In this document: piece by piece, positions 25,088 to 36,731 of the stretch
Numbering within the stretch: the stretch's first letter is position 1
How the letters are laid out: every line of letters starts with the position of its first letter
NCBI RefSeq assembly: GCF_000006405.1
Contig: NW_003205107.1
Span: 48,050 to 112,049 of the forward strand
Length of the DNA stretch: 64,000 bases
Reading direction: 5' to 3'
Origin: Perkinsus marinus ATCC 50983
Taxonomy: Eukaryota > Perkinsozoa > Perkinsida > Perkinsidae
Notes under the pieces: model-generated
Seen by the model: only the letters and a program-made list of their open reading frames with translations
What the model was told of the DNA's origin: nothing
Databases searched by the model: none
Translations under genes and position numbers: made by a program

Positions 25088-25458
25088 TCGGAAGGTGGTA
25101 AGTCACTAAAGTAAGAATGCTACAACGACCAACGATTATGCGCGAGCAAAATCGTTCGTCTGAGCGAAATATTCCGGTATTGTGCAAAATGTGGAAAAAA
25201 TTTCACAAGCGTTTACCGTAGCTATAGGCATCTCGACGACCCTTTCTAAACCATTGCTGCCAAGCCGCTACGCTTCATGTTGATAGAATAGCTTCAGCGA
25301 TCTCGCTGATCATCTAGTACACTATGAACGGCCAGTAGTTACAAATAGCGTTTGATCGATTTACTCCTACTGTTGTGTTTCCAGTGGGATGGGCGCTTTT
25401 TCCCTCTGAGTTCAATCATGGTTTTACTCGTAGGTTATCCTTGTGAACCTCATTTTCA
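25088..25458. promoter_or_regulatory. Bidirectional promoter region, DHHC / NTF2
   Basis: The 371 bp between two divergent start codons must hold both promoters and 5' leaders. No TATA-like or other discrete element could be assigned with confidence. Confidence 0.45.
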
Positions 25459-26000
25459 ATGGCTCAGATCAACCCTCAATTTCAAGCCATAGGCGACCAG
25501 TTCGTACAGCAGTACTATCAGACCTTCGATGCCAACCGAAGTCAACTAGGTCCACTCTATGGAGGTAGAGTTCTACCAGTTCATCTCAATTTCGATTTTA
25601 CACATTCTCATATCAGATTCGTCCATGTTGACGTTCGAGGGGGAGCAATTTCAGGGTGCTACCAACATCGTGCAGAAGATCGCCGGCCTTCCTTTCCAGA
25701 AGGTTAGACATCAGGTACCATACCACTCCATCGTTTAATCGTATACTTCATACCGTAAATCTCTCAGATCATCAAGGCCGATTGCCAACCCAATCCCTCC
25801 AACAACGGTGTAATCGTCTTCGTTACTGGTAATCTCTATGTCGATGACAACGCCAATCCTCTCAAGTTCGGACAGGTCGGGTCGAAGCTTGGATATTATT
25901 CGTTGAACTCTATTGGTTTTAGGTGTTTCATTTGGCTCCCAACCCTAGTACTGGTGGCTTCTACTGCATGAACGATCTCTTCCGTCTCAACATTGGTTAA
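25459..26000 (+). CDS. Nuclear transport factor 2 (NTF2)
   Basis: Four exons: 25459-25564, 25617-25702, 25768-25875 and 25923-26000; introns of 52, 65 and 47 nt, GT-AG; 125 aa, the usual NTF2 length. Motifs: IGDQFVQQYYQTFDANRSQL; across splice 1 LYGDSSMLTFEGEQFQG; IVQKIAGLPFQK; and the C-terminal FHLAPNPSTGGFYCMNDLFR. NTF2 is a homodimer that carries RanGDP into the nucleus through FG nucleoporins. All four exons join in frame and the family pattern is continuous from end to end. Confidence 0.95.
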
Positions 26001-26017
26001 GTGATTACCGTTATATA

Positions 26018-26105
26018 CTGCTATACTTGCACGACGCCGAGGGAGGTGCTGGGATTCGAACCTGAGGTCGTTTGATTGTCCACACAGTAACCGTCTCAAT
26101 ATCTC
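26018..26105 (-). repeat. tRNA-like repeat just downstream of NTF2
   Basis: In minus-strand sense it reads gacctcaggttcgaatccca: GGTTCGAATCC is a perfect B box. The 5' half (gagatattgagacggttac) is only loosely A-box-like. The core resembles the tRNA-like introns elsewhere in the window. It lies between NTF2 and the next gene. Confidence 0.5.
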
Positions 26106-26279
26106 GTTCCGCTGAAACTGTCTGTGAATCTTCGCAGTTGAAGTGTGAGTTATATACTGTGGTTTCGTATCAGTTGTAGTGCATATAGAGTTGAATTAAT
26201 TCATTTCAATGCTCTGCGCTGACGAAGCAAGAGATCTCTCAAGCGGGACAGATTTCCAGTGTTGTGCTATGCTTTCACT

Positions 26280-26933
26280 ATGACCATTTCCGACCGGTCA
26301 GTGAATCCTGAAGTTGTCCCAAATGTGAGTGTTTGACTGTATTTGTATCACCTGTGACGTTTGTACAGTAGAACAGTCTGTCGATAGAGCATTGCGACGA
26401 ATCCTTATACGGCGATACAGTTGAGGTGCTCCCATTTGATTTTTGTCTTCAACTCCGCAACGCTTTTTGCTCAGTCACATGGGCGTTGGGCTGAACTAAG
26501 TCGGCAGGAACGAGTCGAAATGTTGTCGAATTCTGGTATGCTGGTTGCAATCGAGTCTTCCCCAACATTTGCACAACCGCCTCCAATAACGGTTGAAGAA
26601 TCAGCGGCACTCCTTCCTGACTCTAGACTGAAGTACCTCTGTTCCGCACGAGGACCGCATTATCCTCCATCATCGTCAATACCGCAGAATCGAACTGATC
26701 CAGGCCGCGTGAGGTCGACACTGGCTAGCTCTGATGCGAAAGAGGCATCTACGGTAGGATGCGGAAAAGGTGTGGTAGAGACAACAGTGAGAAGAGCATC
26801 TCCTCGAAGGCAATCCTATATACCGTTAGACGAGGACGGTACGAGTCGGTTACGAACGAGGTTGCGCGAGGCGAGAACGATTGACAGGTTTTACCATGAA
26901 CGTGGTTACATGTCACACTTGGTTTCACAGTGA
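26280..26933 (+). CDS. Hypothetical protein, three exons
   Basis: Model: exons 26280-26324, 26372-26425 and 26475-26933, with introns of 47 and 49 nt (the second with a good pyrimidine tract, ctttttgctcag); 185 aa. No recognised domain. The protein is polar, with a Pro/Ser-rich middle (HYPPSSSIPQNRTDPGR) and a basic helical C-terminus (RLRTRLREARTIDRFYHERG). Without splicing the third exon alone is a 170-aa frame from 26421. The first two exons are inferred only from frame and intron-size consistency. Confidence 0.4.
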
Positions 26934-26993
26934 GCGATCTTGGAGAAATCGAGTTTAATGATTCGAATAGAAGGAATTGTCTGGTTTACCGGA

Positions 26994-27269
26994 TCATCCG
27001 GATGGACCCCAAGATACTGTGCTTTCTATATAATCAATATCAGCAAAATCACTTATACCCAAACTACTAGATTCATCAGACGATGTATGACTAGAGGACG
27101 ACGAAAATTGGGAGGAAGTGTCTATACTGCCATGGAGTGAATCGATATCACTACAGGTAGAATTTTCTGAAAAACAGGAAGAAGTGAGAGACTGAATCGA
27201 CAGTGTTGTTGTGCTTGCATGGGGGGGGGGGGGGGGGGTGGTAGGTATACGTGAGATTTGAGAATGCAA
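26994..27269 (-). CDS. Hypothetical Ser-rich acidic segment
   Basis: 91-aa frame rich in Ser, Asp and Glu (SSQFSSSSSHTSSDESSSLG, then DFADIDYIESTVSWGPSG). Its codon pattern looks coding, but it has no start context of its own and may be a terminal exon of a minus-strand gene. An 18-base G run (27221-27238) falls in the proline-coding part. No family recognised. Confidence 0.3.
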   Translation of the reverse strand: MHSQISRIPTTPPPPPHASTTTLSIQSLTSSCFSENSTCSDIDSLHGSIDTSSQFSSSSSHTSSDESSSLGISDFADIDYIESTVSWGPSG

Positions 27270-27629
27270 ATGATATGCACTATCTGAATACGTGATGAAA
27301 TGTTCTTTACACGGCGCGATAGTGCAATTTTAACAACAAATCTAACATAACTTCGTCGACTACATACTTCCTGAGAATTCGGCATGAAGATAGAATATGA
27401 AAATCTGTTCTCAGCACATCGCGAGCAAGGAGAACGTGATGTTTATTACATGCGAAAACAGTTGTGGCATCCAAAGGCTGCGAATACCCAGCCCTGTATT
27501 CAGATGAAGTTTGTTTCAATACGAGCTCATAGCACAAGATGCTCCAATGACGTTGAACGTGACGAGGTATTTCTCGTGCAATTTGTGAAGTGCGAGTAGA
27601 AGAAGAGAAGTGAACCAATTCAAGTTAAA

Positions 27630-28166
27630 TTATTCAACAGAAAACGATATAGGGAGAAGGCAACATCCCGCTAGGAAATTACTATTCGCAGCTGATTCCA
27701 GTTTTTGACGAGAAAAACCGATGTACCGCAGCTTATAAATTCTATCAGAAAAATTCAATGTTATAGCAACATCATGTCTACTCGTGCGTGTAACATCAAG
27801 GCGTGTAATACATAAGCTTTTGCATGATTCTCTTACGTCAATACGAGCTATAGGCGATTGAAACTGAGACGAAGTCACTCCCGACATAGTAGTGAAATAT
27901 GTTGCAACACCTTTCTCGACCGTGCTATACACAACTATAGATTTCCGTATCATTTGCTCAAGCGTATTACAATCAAGAACTTTGCGGTAAGGATTCTCTC
28001 TTCCGATGGGAGGTATATTGATTTTTGATATTTTCGCTGATATAAATCTCAATAAATGACCTTTCCAAGTTTCGTTGTCGTTAGATAAAACTTCCCGACA
28101 TATTGAACTCCATATATAAGAAATGCCAATGGCATTATGGCATAAATAACTGTCGCGAGTATCCAA
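27630..28166 (-). CDS. Hypothetical protein
   Basis: 178-aa uninterrupted minus-strand frame (starting MDTRDSYLCHNAIGIS). It has a globular-looking composition and no recognised domain, signal or membrane segment. It could be an upstream exon of the Ser-rich segment at 26994-27269, but I cannot find a convincing splice path. AT-rich relative to neighbours. Confidence 0.3.
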   Translation of the reverse strand: MDTRDSYLCHNAIGISYIWSSICREVLSNDNETWKGHLLRFISAKISKINIPPIGRENPYRKVLDCNTLEQMIRKSIVVYSTVEKGVATYFTTMSGVTSSQFQSPIARIDVRESCKSLCITRLDVTRTSRHDVAITLNFSDRIYKLRYIGFSRQKLESAANSNFLAGCCLLPISFSVE

Positions 28167-29234
28167 ACGAAACTATGCTCAATCACACTATTAGATTTAC
28201 TCGTTGCTATAAAAGTAAGGAGGTTTTTTTTGTGGAATAGATTGAAGAACTTTCTACGGCCACGGGAAGTTGTAACGTAACCTTCTTATTTTATCACCAT
28301 CGCCTCCAACGGTGATCGTGTGACACGATTCGGGCCTGTCTTGACTTACGCTTGTCTTCGCTTACGGTTCGTAGTAGGTTCAGGCCGCACAAGCTTGTGC
28401 GGAATCTCGTTCATTCGTAGCGTTTCACGTTAAGTACGCTAGTTGATCGATGTTGGTTACCAGCGTATAGCCTATACGTAGATCGACTCCGTTCGGCAAT
28501 CGCCAGCTACCTTGTTGTTGTCCGCCTGTGCGGCCCCGCCTGTGCAAAATAGACAGTATAAGGTGAGCGCGAGAGCCTTATCCCTGGCTAACGTATGCAT
28601 GCGTCAAACGATCGATTGCATTCAGAGTCTTTCAAGGGGATCTTATGAGGATTACTGTTGCGCGGCGCAACTTGCGCCCCTGCCAACCTTGTCGACCGCA
28701 GCTAAGTATTACCCAACATCCGTATCTACCTTTGGGATTGTGTTGCCAGAGTCACTAGCATCAACTCCCTATAGTATCAATCGACGACCCGATCACGACT
28801 TCGAGTATATCCGTCCACAACATGAAGTGAGGAGCCGCACAAAACTGCCCACAACGCCTATCTACACTTTTTTGTGAAGCATGAATCATTCGGGAATCCA
28901 CTTGGCACGCTTGAGTCTGGGAAATAACAACTGTCGTCAAAATAGGAAATCGCGAGTTCTGAAATTACTCCTCGATTGTATGTCGTCTCCTTACATAACC
29001 CTGCACGTCACGGCCGCACGAAGCTCAGTCCGCAGTGCGGACTCCGCACAGGCGCACAAATCTAAGGGCGCACAATCCTTCGAACACACCTTGTCATAAC
29101 CCTGAGGACTTAGTTCAGTATAGTGTGGATTGTACGCCATTATTCGAAGATCGAGATTTCATTTTTTTCCTCACTCCAAAGTTATGAATAATACTCCTAG
29201 GGTCAGACGGGACTGCGAGGATGATTCCCAACAA
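28167..29234. other. Region without recognisable gene
   Basis: Holds the perfect 18-bp palindrome ccgcacaagcttgtgcgg at 28385-28402 and low-quality plus frames at 28512-28877 and 28881-29099. It includes the leader of the secreted-protein gene. Confidence 0.45.
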
Positions 29235-30044
29235 ATGAAGACCTTCAAGGCCACAACGATTCCCAACGTCATCCTCATTCTGATGACAATGATGACGTTT
29301 GTTGGCGCTGGTGCATTCACGGTTGACGATACTACCGGCAAGTCAACCCATAGTCCTGACCCACGTTCTCTCCGTATGCCGGTGGTGAAGGAGGTTCCCG
29401 ATAATTGCTTGCCTCCTAACCAGAGGAGGGACCATTGCGTGTTCATCCTCGAGGATTCTTATCAAGTCAATGGTGGCACTTTGCTTGCCTCCAATAAGTC
29501 TGACTCGAGAACGGTCGACTTCGAGATTGGAGTGTTGCTCGCGTCGAACAAGAGACCGGTCGATGTGGGTGTTTGGGTCTCTGGTACGAGTACCTGGGAA
29601 TTTAATATACCAGGTAACATGTCGGTTGTAGTTCAGTTCACTGTACCGACCTTCGTGAAGAACGGCGGCCGTGATGTTAGTAATGGGAAGATGATCGACT
29701 TCCCAATGTCCCTGGAAACCTGGGTAACTGTCCCTTACTTCGGTATGGTGCAAGCGAAGGGGCAGGGTGATGGTTACGCGTATGTGCATACGGACAAATC
29801 CAAAAATGGAACGCATCAGCTCACGGCGAACATCCAGGCAGATAACACCAACGGTCCACTGAGCTCGAGCATAGGGGTTCTTGTCAAGAATGTTTACAAT
29901 CAGGATGAAGGCGCATGGGAGTTCACAACCGTCATTTCATTGTCTTTCGATGTGTCGATAGATCATTTACAGATCTCCTACACGGATACCATTCCTCTCT
30001 TTTACATTCCAATCCCATTCGGATTCCCGCATCCCTCGGAATAG
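29235..30044 (+). CDS. Predicted secreted protein of unknown family
   Basis: No introns. I choose ATG 29235 (MKTFKATTIPNVILILMTMM, then TFVGAGAFT) because it places a classic signal peptide at the N-terminus; the frame is open further upstream (ATG at 29184, and 29130). 269 aa. The mature part is beta-strand-like, with possible N-glycosylation sites (NKS, NMS, NGT) and few cysteines. No domain recognised. Probably exported or surface-exposed (inference from the signal peptide). Confidence 0.65.
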   Translation: MKTFKATTIPNVILILMTMMTFVGAGAFTVDDTTGKSTHSPDPRSLRMPVVKEVPDNCLPPNQRRDHCVFILEDSYQVNGGTLLASNKSDSRTVDFEIGVLLASNKRPVDVGVWVSGTSTWEFNIPGNMSVVVQFTVPTFVKNGGRDVSNGKMIDFPMSLETWVTVPYFGMVQAKGQGDGYAYVHTDKSKNGTHQLTANIQADNTNGPLSSSIGVLVKNVYNQDEGAWEFTTVISLSFDVSIDHLQISYTDTIPLFYIPIPFGFPHPSE

Positions 30045-30869
30045 ACGAGGGTCACCACCTTTCCCTCTTTTCTCTCAAGTATGGTAGTCCCGACTCGTGA
30101 TCATATGAGTGCGCTTTACATTCCCGTAGCTCAGCAACAGTTACATTTGTCGAGTCTTTTGGAGACATATAGCCACGCATCATATGTGGTTACAAAATAT
30201 GCCAGCCTGACGATCCCGATGTTAGATTTCTATATGTGAAGGTTATCATGGATTTGGTATTCATGTTCCGAGGATATCACATACCACAAGAATTCTGAGT
30301 TGGTTCGTAATCCCCGATTTCTTCCATCACTATCTATCCGATAAGGACACCAAGCCAGTAAAAAGAGTGGTGTTGGGTTGCACAAGAGTCAATCGGCAAT
30401 TTCGTCAGAATGCGGGGAGTTGGAGGTACAAATTAGAAACGCGAAAATTATATCCGCATTCAGAACTTTCAAATTTGCCATGGAACTTTCAAATTCGTCT
30501 GAGGTCGATAGGAACTCGAAGTGCGTGATGAGAGTACTTTCGACTCTGGGCCTTCGATTTCAACTTGCAATACCATCGGGTCGAAACCTTCGATCTGCGA
30601 GTTGGGGAGGGCAGTTGCCATAAACCACAACACGGGACCCGCAAACTGGGTCCGCGACTCGTGGCTTCCAACAACTGCAAGGTGGGTGGCCTCACCTGGC
30701 TGGTCTTCTTACGCAGATTAGACCAGAGCTGAAAAATCACCTGTCGCCACACCTTGTTTGAAGAGAATAAGGCTCTCCATTGGAGAGAGAACATCCTCGT
30801 ACCATGGCCCGAGCTAACTCGTGTTCTTCGCTGAGGCCATGAGCGCATCTCCAAACACAGGGGATGTGA

Positions 30870-30920
30870 GCAGAAACTTTCTGACCGGTTTCAAGTTGAA
30901 ACCGGTCAGAGAGTTTCTGC
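30870..30920. repeat. 25-bp hairpin with one-base loop
   Basis: Arm 30870-30894, single G at 30895, arm 30896-30920. 24 of 25 positions pair; the only mismatch is ten bases in. The centre is ctgaccggtttcaa/ttgaaaccggtcag. Confidence 0.97.
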
Positions 30921-31287
30921 ATCATGATGCATCTATGATTGGCTGCACCATAGATCCGGTTAACGTTGGGACCTAAAATTTGGTCACTTTAGGGAACCGT
31001 CTCCATTGTCCGGAATTTCAATTCTGTTGTACAGGACGACTTAGTATTAGATTAATACGAGTATTAGATGAACGTAGGGGATCTAGGGTGTGGGCTTGTT
31101 GCAAATGATGGTGTAGCGTCGTTAGACGAAGGTGTAAAGAGGGTGAAATCTGTTAAAATCGCGAGAGAAAGCAAAGCGAGTAGAAAATTTCGTCCCAGAT
31201 CTAAGTAGCGTTCCGTATGGTTTGTAACATGAGTTGATTCTACTCGGTAGAAGGGGCAATCGGATACAGTAGATGATATGAGCGAGT

Positions 31288-31353
31288 CATCCATCCATCA
31301 TGATCCATGATGGATGGATGAGATGATGAGCTGGATGATCCAGCTCATCATCT
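31288..31353. repeat. Two adjacent perfect hairpins
   Basis: 31288-31302/31306-31320: 15-bp arms (catccatccatcatg) around atc. Directly abutting it, 31321-31334/31340-31353: 14-bp arms (agatgatgagctgg) around atgat. Confidence 0.97.
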
Positions 31354-32359
31354 GATCTAGCCTGGATCCCCAATTCAAACCCCGTGTGATCTGGTTTTTG
31401 CTCGAAGGACAAAATATATTCGAAATTTGTTGGCCATGTCGGAAGGCTCTGTCGCCGTCGTAGCCATGAGATTACTGCCATCACCTCAAGGATATATTGG
31501 GTTGGTGCCACAAAATTTGTGGATACAAGACACTCTGGTGCGTTTCACGTTTAATGCGAAGCTTTTGCTACTCGATCATGAGGGCAGTCTTGGAAGGATG
31601 CAATGAAGTTCGGGCACAAAGGAGTCAGTGGAACTGTGAGTTTATCTATGGTCAACGTTCGCGATCACTCGAGACGGTACACTGGCTGTACTATAGTTGC
31701 TGAGGAGCCGCTCCTGATATCTTACACGTCAGCAGCGACGAGGCTGGGGCAGACTGACACGACCTGGACGAAAAGCTCGGGTGGAACTTCCACCGTGGAA
31801 GGCTTGGCTCTCACGCAATGTTCTGGGGTCAAGTGATGGTCGATGAAGCGGAAAGAATCAGTGACCGCAGGGGTATTACGGCCAAAGCAGTGTTCGGTCT
31901 TCAGCCTGTAGGTTACACATCTCGAGCAGGACTATTTTCGACGCAAATAGTAGTCTACTACTTCGACGCAAATTTTGGGTCACGTCACGCACGCGTTTCT
32001 CATTTGTCAACTTTGTCGGCAACTATCCAGGCAGTGCCTAGAATGCACACTTTCGAGTCGCTGGATGCGCAACCAAGGACCCAGTGTCTGGCAGTACCGT
32101 GGCACGCAACAGCCTTGACAAGTGCTACTCTCTCGCATTAAATATTTACAGTTACTCTCCATTCACTGGCGCTGTTTCCGTTGCATTCAATTCGATATCT
32201 CGGGGATGATGGATAGAATGCAAGCAGGTTCTGCCGATATCTGCCAGATAATCTGGCTCAGATGTCATCTGCGACAGAATGCTCGGAAGTTCACGCAGAA
32301 GATCTGTACATTCGCTCTTTGCTCAGTGACGTCATCACATCTGAATCGGGCACTTGAAA

Positions 32360-32388
32360 CCAGGCTATCAGCCAGGCTGATAGCCTGG
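32360..32388. repeat. Perfect 14-bp hairpin with one-base loop
   Basis: ccaggctatcagcc, A, ggctgatagcctgg; ggctgatag then recurs directly downstream, so the segment can also pair in a second register. Confidence 0.95.
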
Positions 32389-33421
32389 CTGATAGATTCC
32401 AATCCTTCACCTTCGTCGAGAACCATCTTAGAGAGGGCACCTCTTCATTGCTGTCCTGAAACTGGCCAAACTGGTTAGTATTCATCGATGACACTCTCGG
32501 TGACCACCGTGTTTCTTCTGGGCCTCTCATCTTCGCTCTGTGCAAGCAATGGGCCATACAGGAAGCCTTCTCGCAGGTGTACAGCGGCTTGCACCTTGTT
32601 TCTCTCACCTCGTTTAGACTTAGTCCGACCCAGGCTGATCGTCACTATAGATTCCCGCTTCTTCGGTCAAAGTGGTCACATCTTCTACCATCAACAGGAG
32701 GTTATCGTACCTCAACACTAAGCAGGTGGCCATTGACGCAACGTTCCTGATCTCTCGATCCAACGTGTCGCTGTAGGATTCGTACTAGTTAGAGCCTTGA
32801 CTGCTTCATCCGGCAGAATTGCTACCGATTTCGGAGACCCTGGTCTGCTTCGACCAATTGCGGAGCGAGCGAAACGAGCGGAGCATATACCGGCGGTATA
32901 ATCCCGCAACAACAGGCACTTTCGCGTTGTGCGTGCGTGCGTGCGTGCGTGCAGAATTATTATGGCTTAACTACGAAGCGTAGGAGGCTACCAGATAGAT
33001 CAAACGACTCCTCTGAATGCCGAGGTGTAGGCATAAATCGGAAAACTCGATTATACGAACTCAACTCGACGAGATATGCACGAAAACCTTTAATGACGGA
33101 GAAATGTCCTACCCGTGGATTGAACCAGGGACCTATGTAAAATCCATTGATTGAGTCCATGGACGTGGACTCACTGAGTCCGACTCAGTGAGCTCCGCCC
33201 CTTCGTCACGAAGGCCTAGTCATAGATTTCATTTGCACTAACTCCTGGTGCATCCACTAGTCACTACTGCATGCATGCCACAGCTATAGATTGTAGAAAG
33301 AAGAGTAAGAGAGCAAGATATCAAGTCAACTATGAATACTTCTTAACACCACTAATTCCATTCCGGTGGAAGAGTGTTTCGTTCGCCCTCGTGTCTGCCG
33401 TCGACTTCATATATACATAAA

Positions 33422-36400
33422 ATGCTGACTGGAGCTGGCACTGTCAATATAACCGTCCACGATGAGCTCTCAGCTAAGGAGAATCGAGCCGTTCGCCATA
33501 CAGTAGCAACCACTTCAGATTCTCAGCGCCCACAAGTAAGCATTTCGAGTCCACAATCACCTCAGGTTTCATCTGGTCAGACACCATCTGTGTCCAACGA
33601 GGGGCGTGTCACTGCTAAAGCAGCTTCGGTGTCAACAGACTCGTCGATTCAGCAGGTTAATACGATTTGGTTCAACGCGATTTCATGTAGGCCAATAATC
33701 ATTTTCAGAATGAGAAGAATTTCCCTGAAGCACGTTCCGGAAATAACTCTCTGGTGAACTCCGGGGTAACATCGTCAATAAACAAGTTCATATGATTCAG
33801 ATTCGAAAACCTGATTCATTGGCCGGGCGATCGTCGGCTTCAGAGGAGCTACTGAAGGCAGTGTGCATGAATATGTTCAAGGACGTCGAGGATGACGTCG
33901 ATACTGAAAATGCTGCTTCAATATCGGTCGGTTATACACCATCATGTTGCAGCATACTCACAGTTAAAAAATCACATGAAGTTTGAATCAAACTGTTTGA
34001 TGCCAAGAAGATTGAATGTTGTGAAACGATAGCGACATCTTTCCAATGATCTTGACTGATATGCATGATAACTCGTTGAAGTCATCGCAGTATGCCTGGC
34101 TGTGCCCACTAAGCAATGCTTTTAGCTCGCTTGCTCGCCAATATCAGCACTGCCATGTGGATATCAACATATAGTCAATTTTGAGTCCGAATTGGCATGT
34201 TACACAAATGCCTTTGATTGGACTCGTCGCTTCGTTGAGACTTTCAACTTGAAGAATTTGATGTCTCGATAGTATTCTTGGCAGAATCAAAGTCCAAGCT
34301 CGACCGTTTTCCCGGTGATCGAGGTTTCCGAAAGAGAGGACCGGGAAGATGAGATCGCTCAGCCGTTCACTCACGAGGACTTCGAGGTGCGCCGGACTAT
34401 ATCCAATTATATGCGAAGACCTTTTTAAGATTACTATGGACGTCAGCTTCTGTAGGATTCTCTATTTTGTGCATTGTAAACAAAATTGGTATGGAAACTG
34501 ATATTCGCGAGACAGCTCGGCGATTGCGGAAGTCTGGGAATTGACGTTCTAACCAACATCACCACGATGACAATGAGGATCGATTGACCACGTTTCACGA
34601 GCGTTTGATAGTCTATAATTTCACCCCGAGACATAAGTCTCCTCGAAAAGCCGAGTTTGTATAACCGTTGAATTCAGACTGTCAATACCCCAGAGCCCCT
34701 CATTCTACGTTGTCTCAACAGGTTGTTGAGCAGCTCGGGCAAGGCGGCGGTGGGGCTGTTTATAAGGCCGTCCATAAGGACACGGGGAAAGAGTGGGTAC
34801 CTCGAACATCGCTGTTGGAGATGACTAACGTAGATACGCACTGAAGAGGCTGAATGGTGACACGGAGCAAACCCGAGCTGAGGTTGATGTGATGGCCCAC
34901 AAGAGGCCTCATCCAAATGTCGTGGATATGCACGGATCGTACATATGTGAGGAATCGCGTACAGTATCGATTCCAGCTGAGCAGTTCAGTCAACGGTGAC
35001 ACGTTCCTGGTGCTTGACTATGTTGAGGGAGAAGACTTATCCTCGTGGCTCAGTCGAGAGGCTCCGGCCAACTACGGCGTAGAGGAAACCGTCATGTAAG
35101 CATAGATTGAGACAATTGAGGAGTGCTCGCCTTCCAGAGTTAAGCATGTGTTCCGGCAGCTTGTCAAAGCAGTCAGGTGGGTTATGCAACTCACGAATCG
35201 ATAATATGGTTGACGCTAGCCTGCTGGTGACTACTGAAGATTTTTTGATTGTTGATATACCCAGGCACATCCACAGTCACCGAATAGTGCATCGCGACCT
35301 GAAGCCGGGCAACATTATGATTGTATGATAGCAATGCCAGTTTAGCCGTCGTCGTTCAGATCATCGAGTGACTCAGGTTGAACCTCGGGGGAATATGAAG
35401 TTTCCGACAATCTACTTGCTCGATTTTGGCACTGCCAAATGTCAGGAATGGGTAAGCAAAGAAGTGTGGAAATGACTTGTTAGTCACTTGGTAGGGTTCC
35501 CTGAAGACTCTTTGTGGAACTGTAGCGTACATGGCTCCTGAAGTGGTGAGGTCGTCGAGATGAGCTCGATGACTGGTTACCACCTGTGCTTTGCAGTTGC
35601 AGCAGATGCAGTGCATGGCGGAACCAAGGCAGACCAAGAAGACCGACGTGTGGGGGCTCGGTATGATTTTACATGAAGTATTTTACTGCTGAAGTCTCAC
35701 AGTTCATTGACGATTGCCTCAGATGCTCGTAGGAAGTCCACCGGAATGTGCCGAAAGACCAGGGAAGGATGGCAAGTTCCCCAGACCTAAACTAAATCAA
35801 GATATCAAGGATCAGGATTCTATCAGCCTGATACGTAAGTCTAGTTTTGCTGTCGTAACATGGGAGACTATTTTGGGTGGACATCAAATTAGAAATTCCA
35901 TTATCGATAGTCGGATTGACTGGGCGAACGGGATGAACTGAAATCGAGGATCGAACTCGGAATTCACTTCATGGTAGGCAGTCTTCATAACCAACTTAAC
36001 ATTTCCTGCGGCGTGTTGGAATAATTTGTACGTGGATCCGTCATCGCAGTCTATACTTTTATATTATATCGAAGGAATCGCCTTTCGTTTATTCCACATG
36101 AGTGTCTCAGGACGATGCTTATCTATCGACCCTCGGGATCGACCACTTTGCTTAGACATTTTGCAACATCCCTGGCTTACCAGCCGTGGAGAAGTTACCC
36201 CTACAGTAGGATTGCGTATCGAAAATGTTTCGTGCAGTTCGATGATGCTCCTCAGCATAGCCGTTCAGTCACCAACAACTCTGTGGATAGGGGAGTAGAA
36301 TTCGGGAAGGTAGGTTTGACACAGTACTTCAGGTTCTTGTCCAATCATCTGCCTCAGTGTACTCTTAGCCCACAACCGCCTGTGTCGGTCTATCACGAGC

Positions 36401-36543
36401 ACACCAACGATCCGACCGCAGAGGAGTCTTCTGGATATCAGATCCGGCTATCTTCGACCCCAGAAGAACGCAGGTCTCCCGGTACAGATCCTTCTGATGA
36501 TACTGAATATTGTTACTGTTGCTTTTGCTACTGGCCTCGATAA
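33422..36543 (+). CDS. Ser/Thr protein kinase with Cys-rich tail
   Basis: Multi-exon gene. The kinase core joins cleanly: glycine loop LGQGGGGAVYKAV; a 41-nt intron inside GKE|YALKRL (ATP-binding Lys); YVEGEDLSSWL; catalytic loop HRDLKPGN; LLDFGTAK (DFG); T-loop and APE as KTLCGTVAYMAPEV; TDVWGLGMILHEM; and CLSIDPRDRP. Introns are mostly 41-50 nt; two are about 270-335 nt, and the later one (about 35842-36105) holds an antisense B-box-like sequence. The N-terminus from ATG 33422 is Ser/Thr/Gln-rich, through exons leading to THEDFEVVEQ; the joins there are less certain. The tail exons end at the TAA 36541-36543 with EYCYCCFCYWPR, a cysteine cluster that could be palmitoylated (inference). Family within the kinome not assignable. 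Converges with the SBP2 gene, 188 bp apart. Confidence 0.85.
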
Positions 36544-36731
36544 TTAATGCTCAACAATTGGATTCATAATGTTTCTCCGTGCATGTCAAATTGTAGCAAT
36601 GAAGTACTCGTGGTGCTCTTTGTGTGGTTGTTTGAGTTTTAGTGCCGTAGTAGATACCCCGATACTGTGATTGCTCCAGCCAATCATATAACACGAATCC
36701 AGCAGGAGAGCCTTAATACGATAATTGATTT

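Larger units (their letters stand above)
30045..33421. other. Long region without recognisable gene, rich in hairpins
   Basis: About 3.4 kb with only short poor frames. It contains hairpins at 30870-30920, 31288-31320, 31321-31353, 32360-32388 and 33170-33192, a gtgc/gtgcgtgc microsatellite at about 32930-32952, and a minus-strand B-box-like stretch near 33110-33135 (tccctggttcaatccacggg). Confidence 0.6.
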
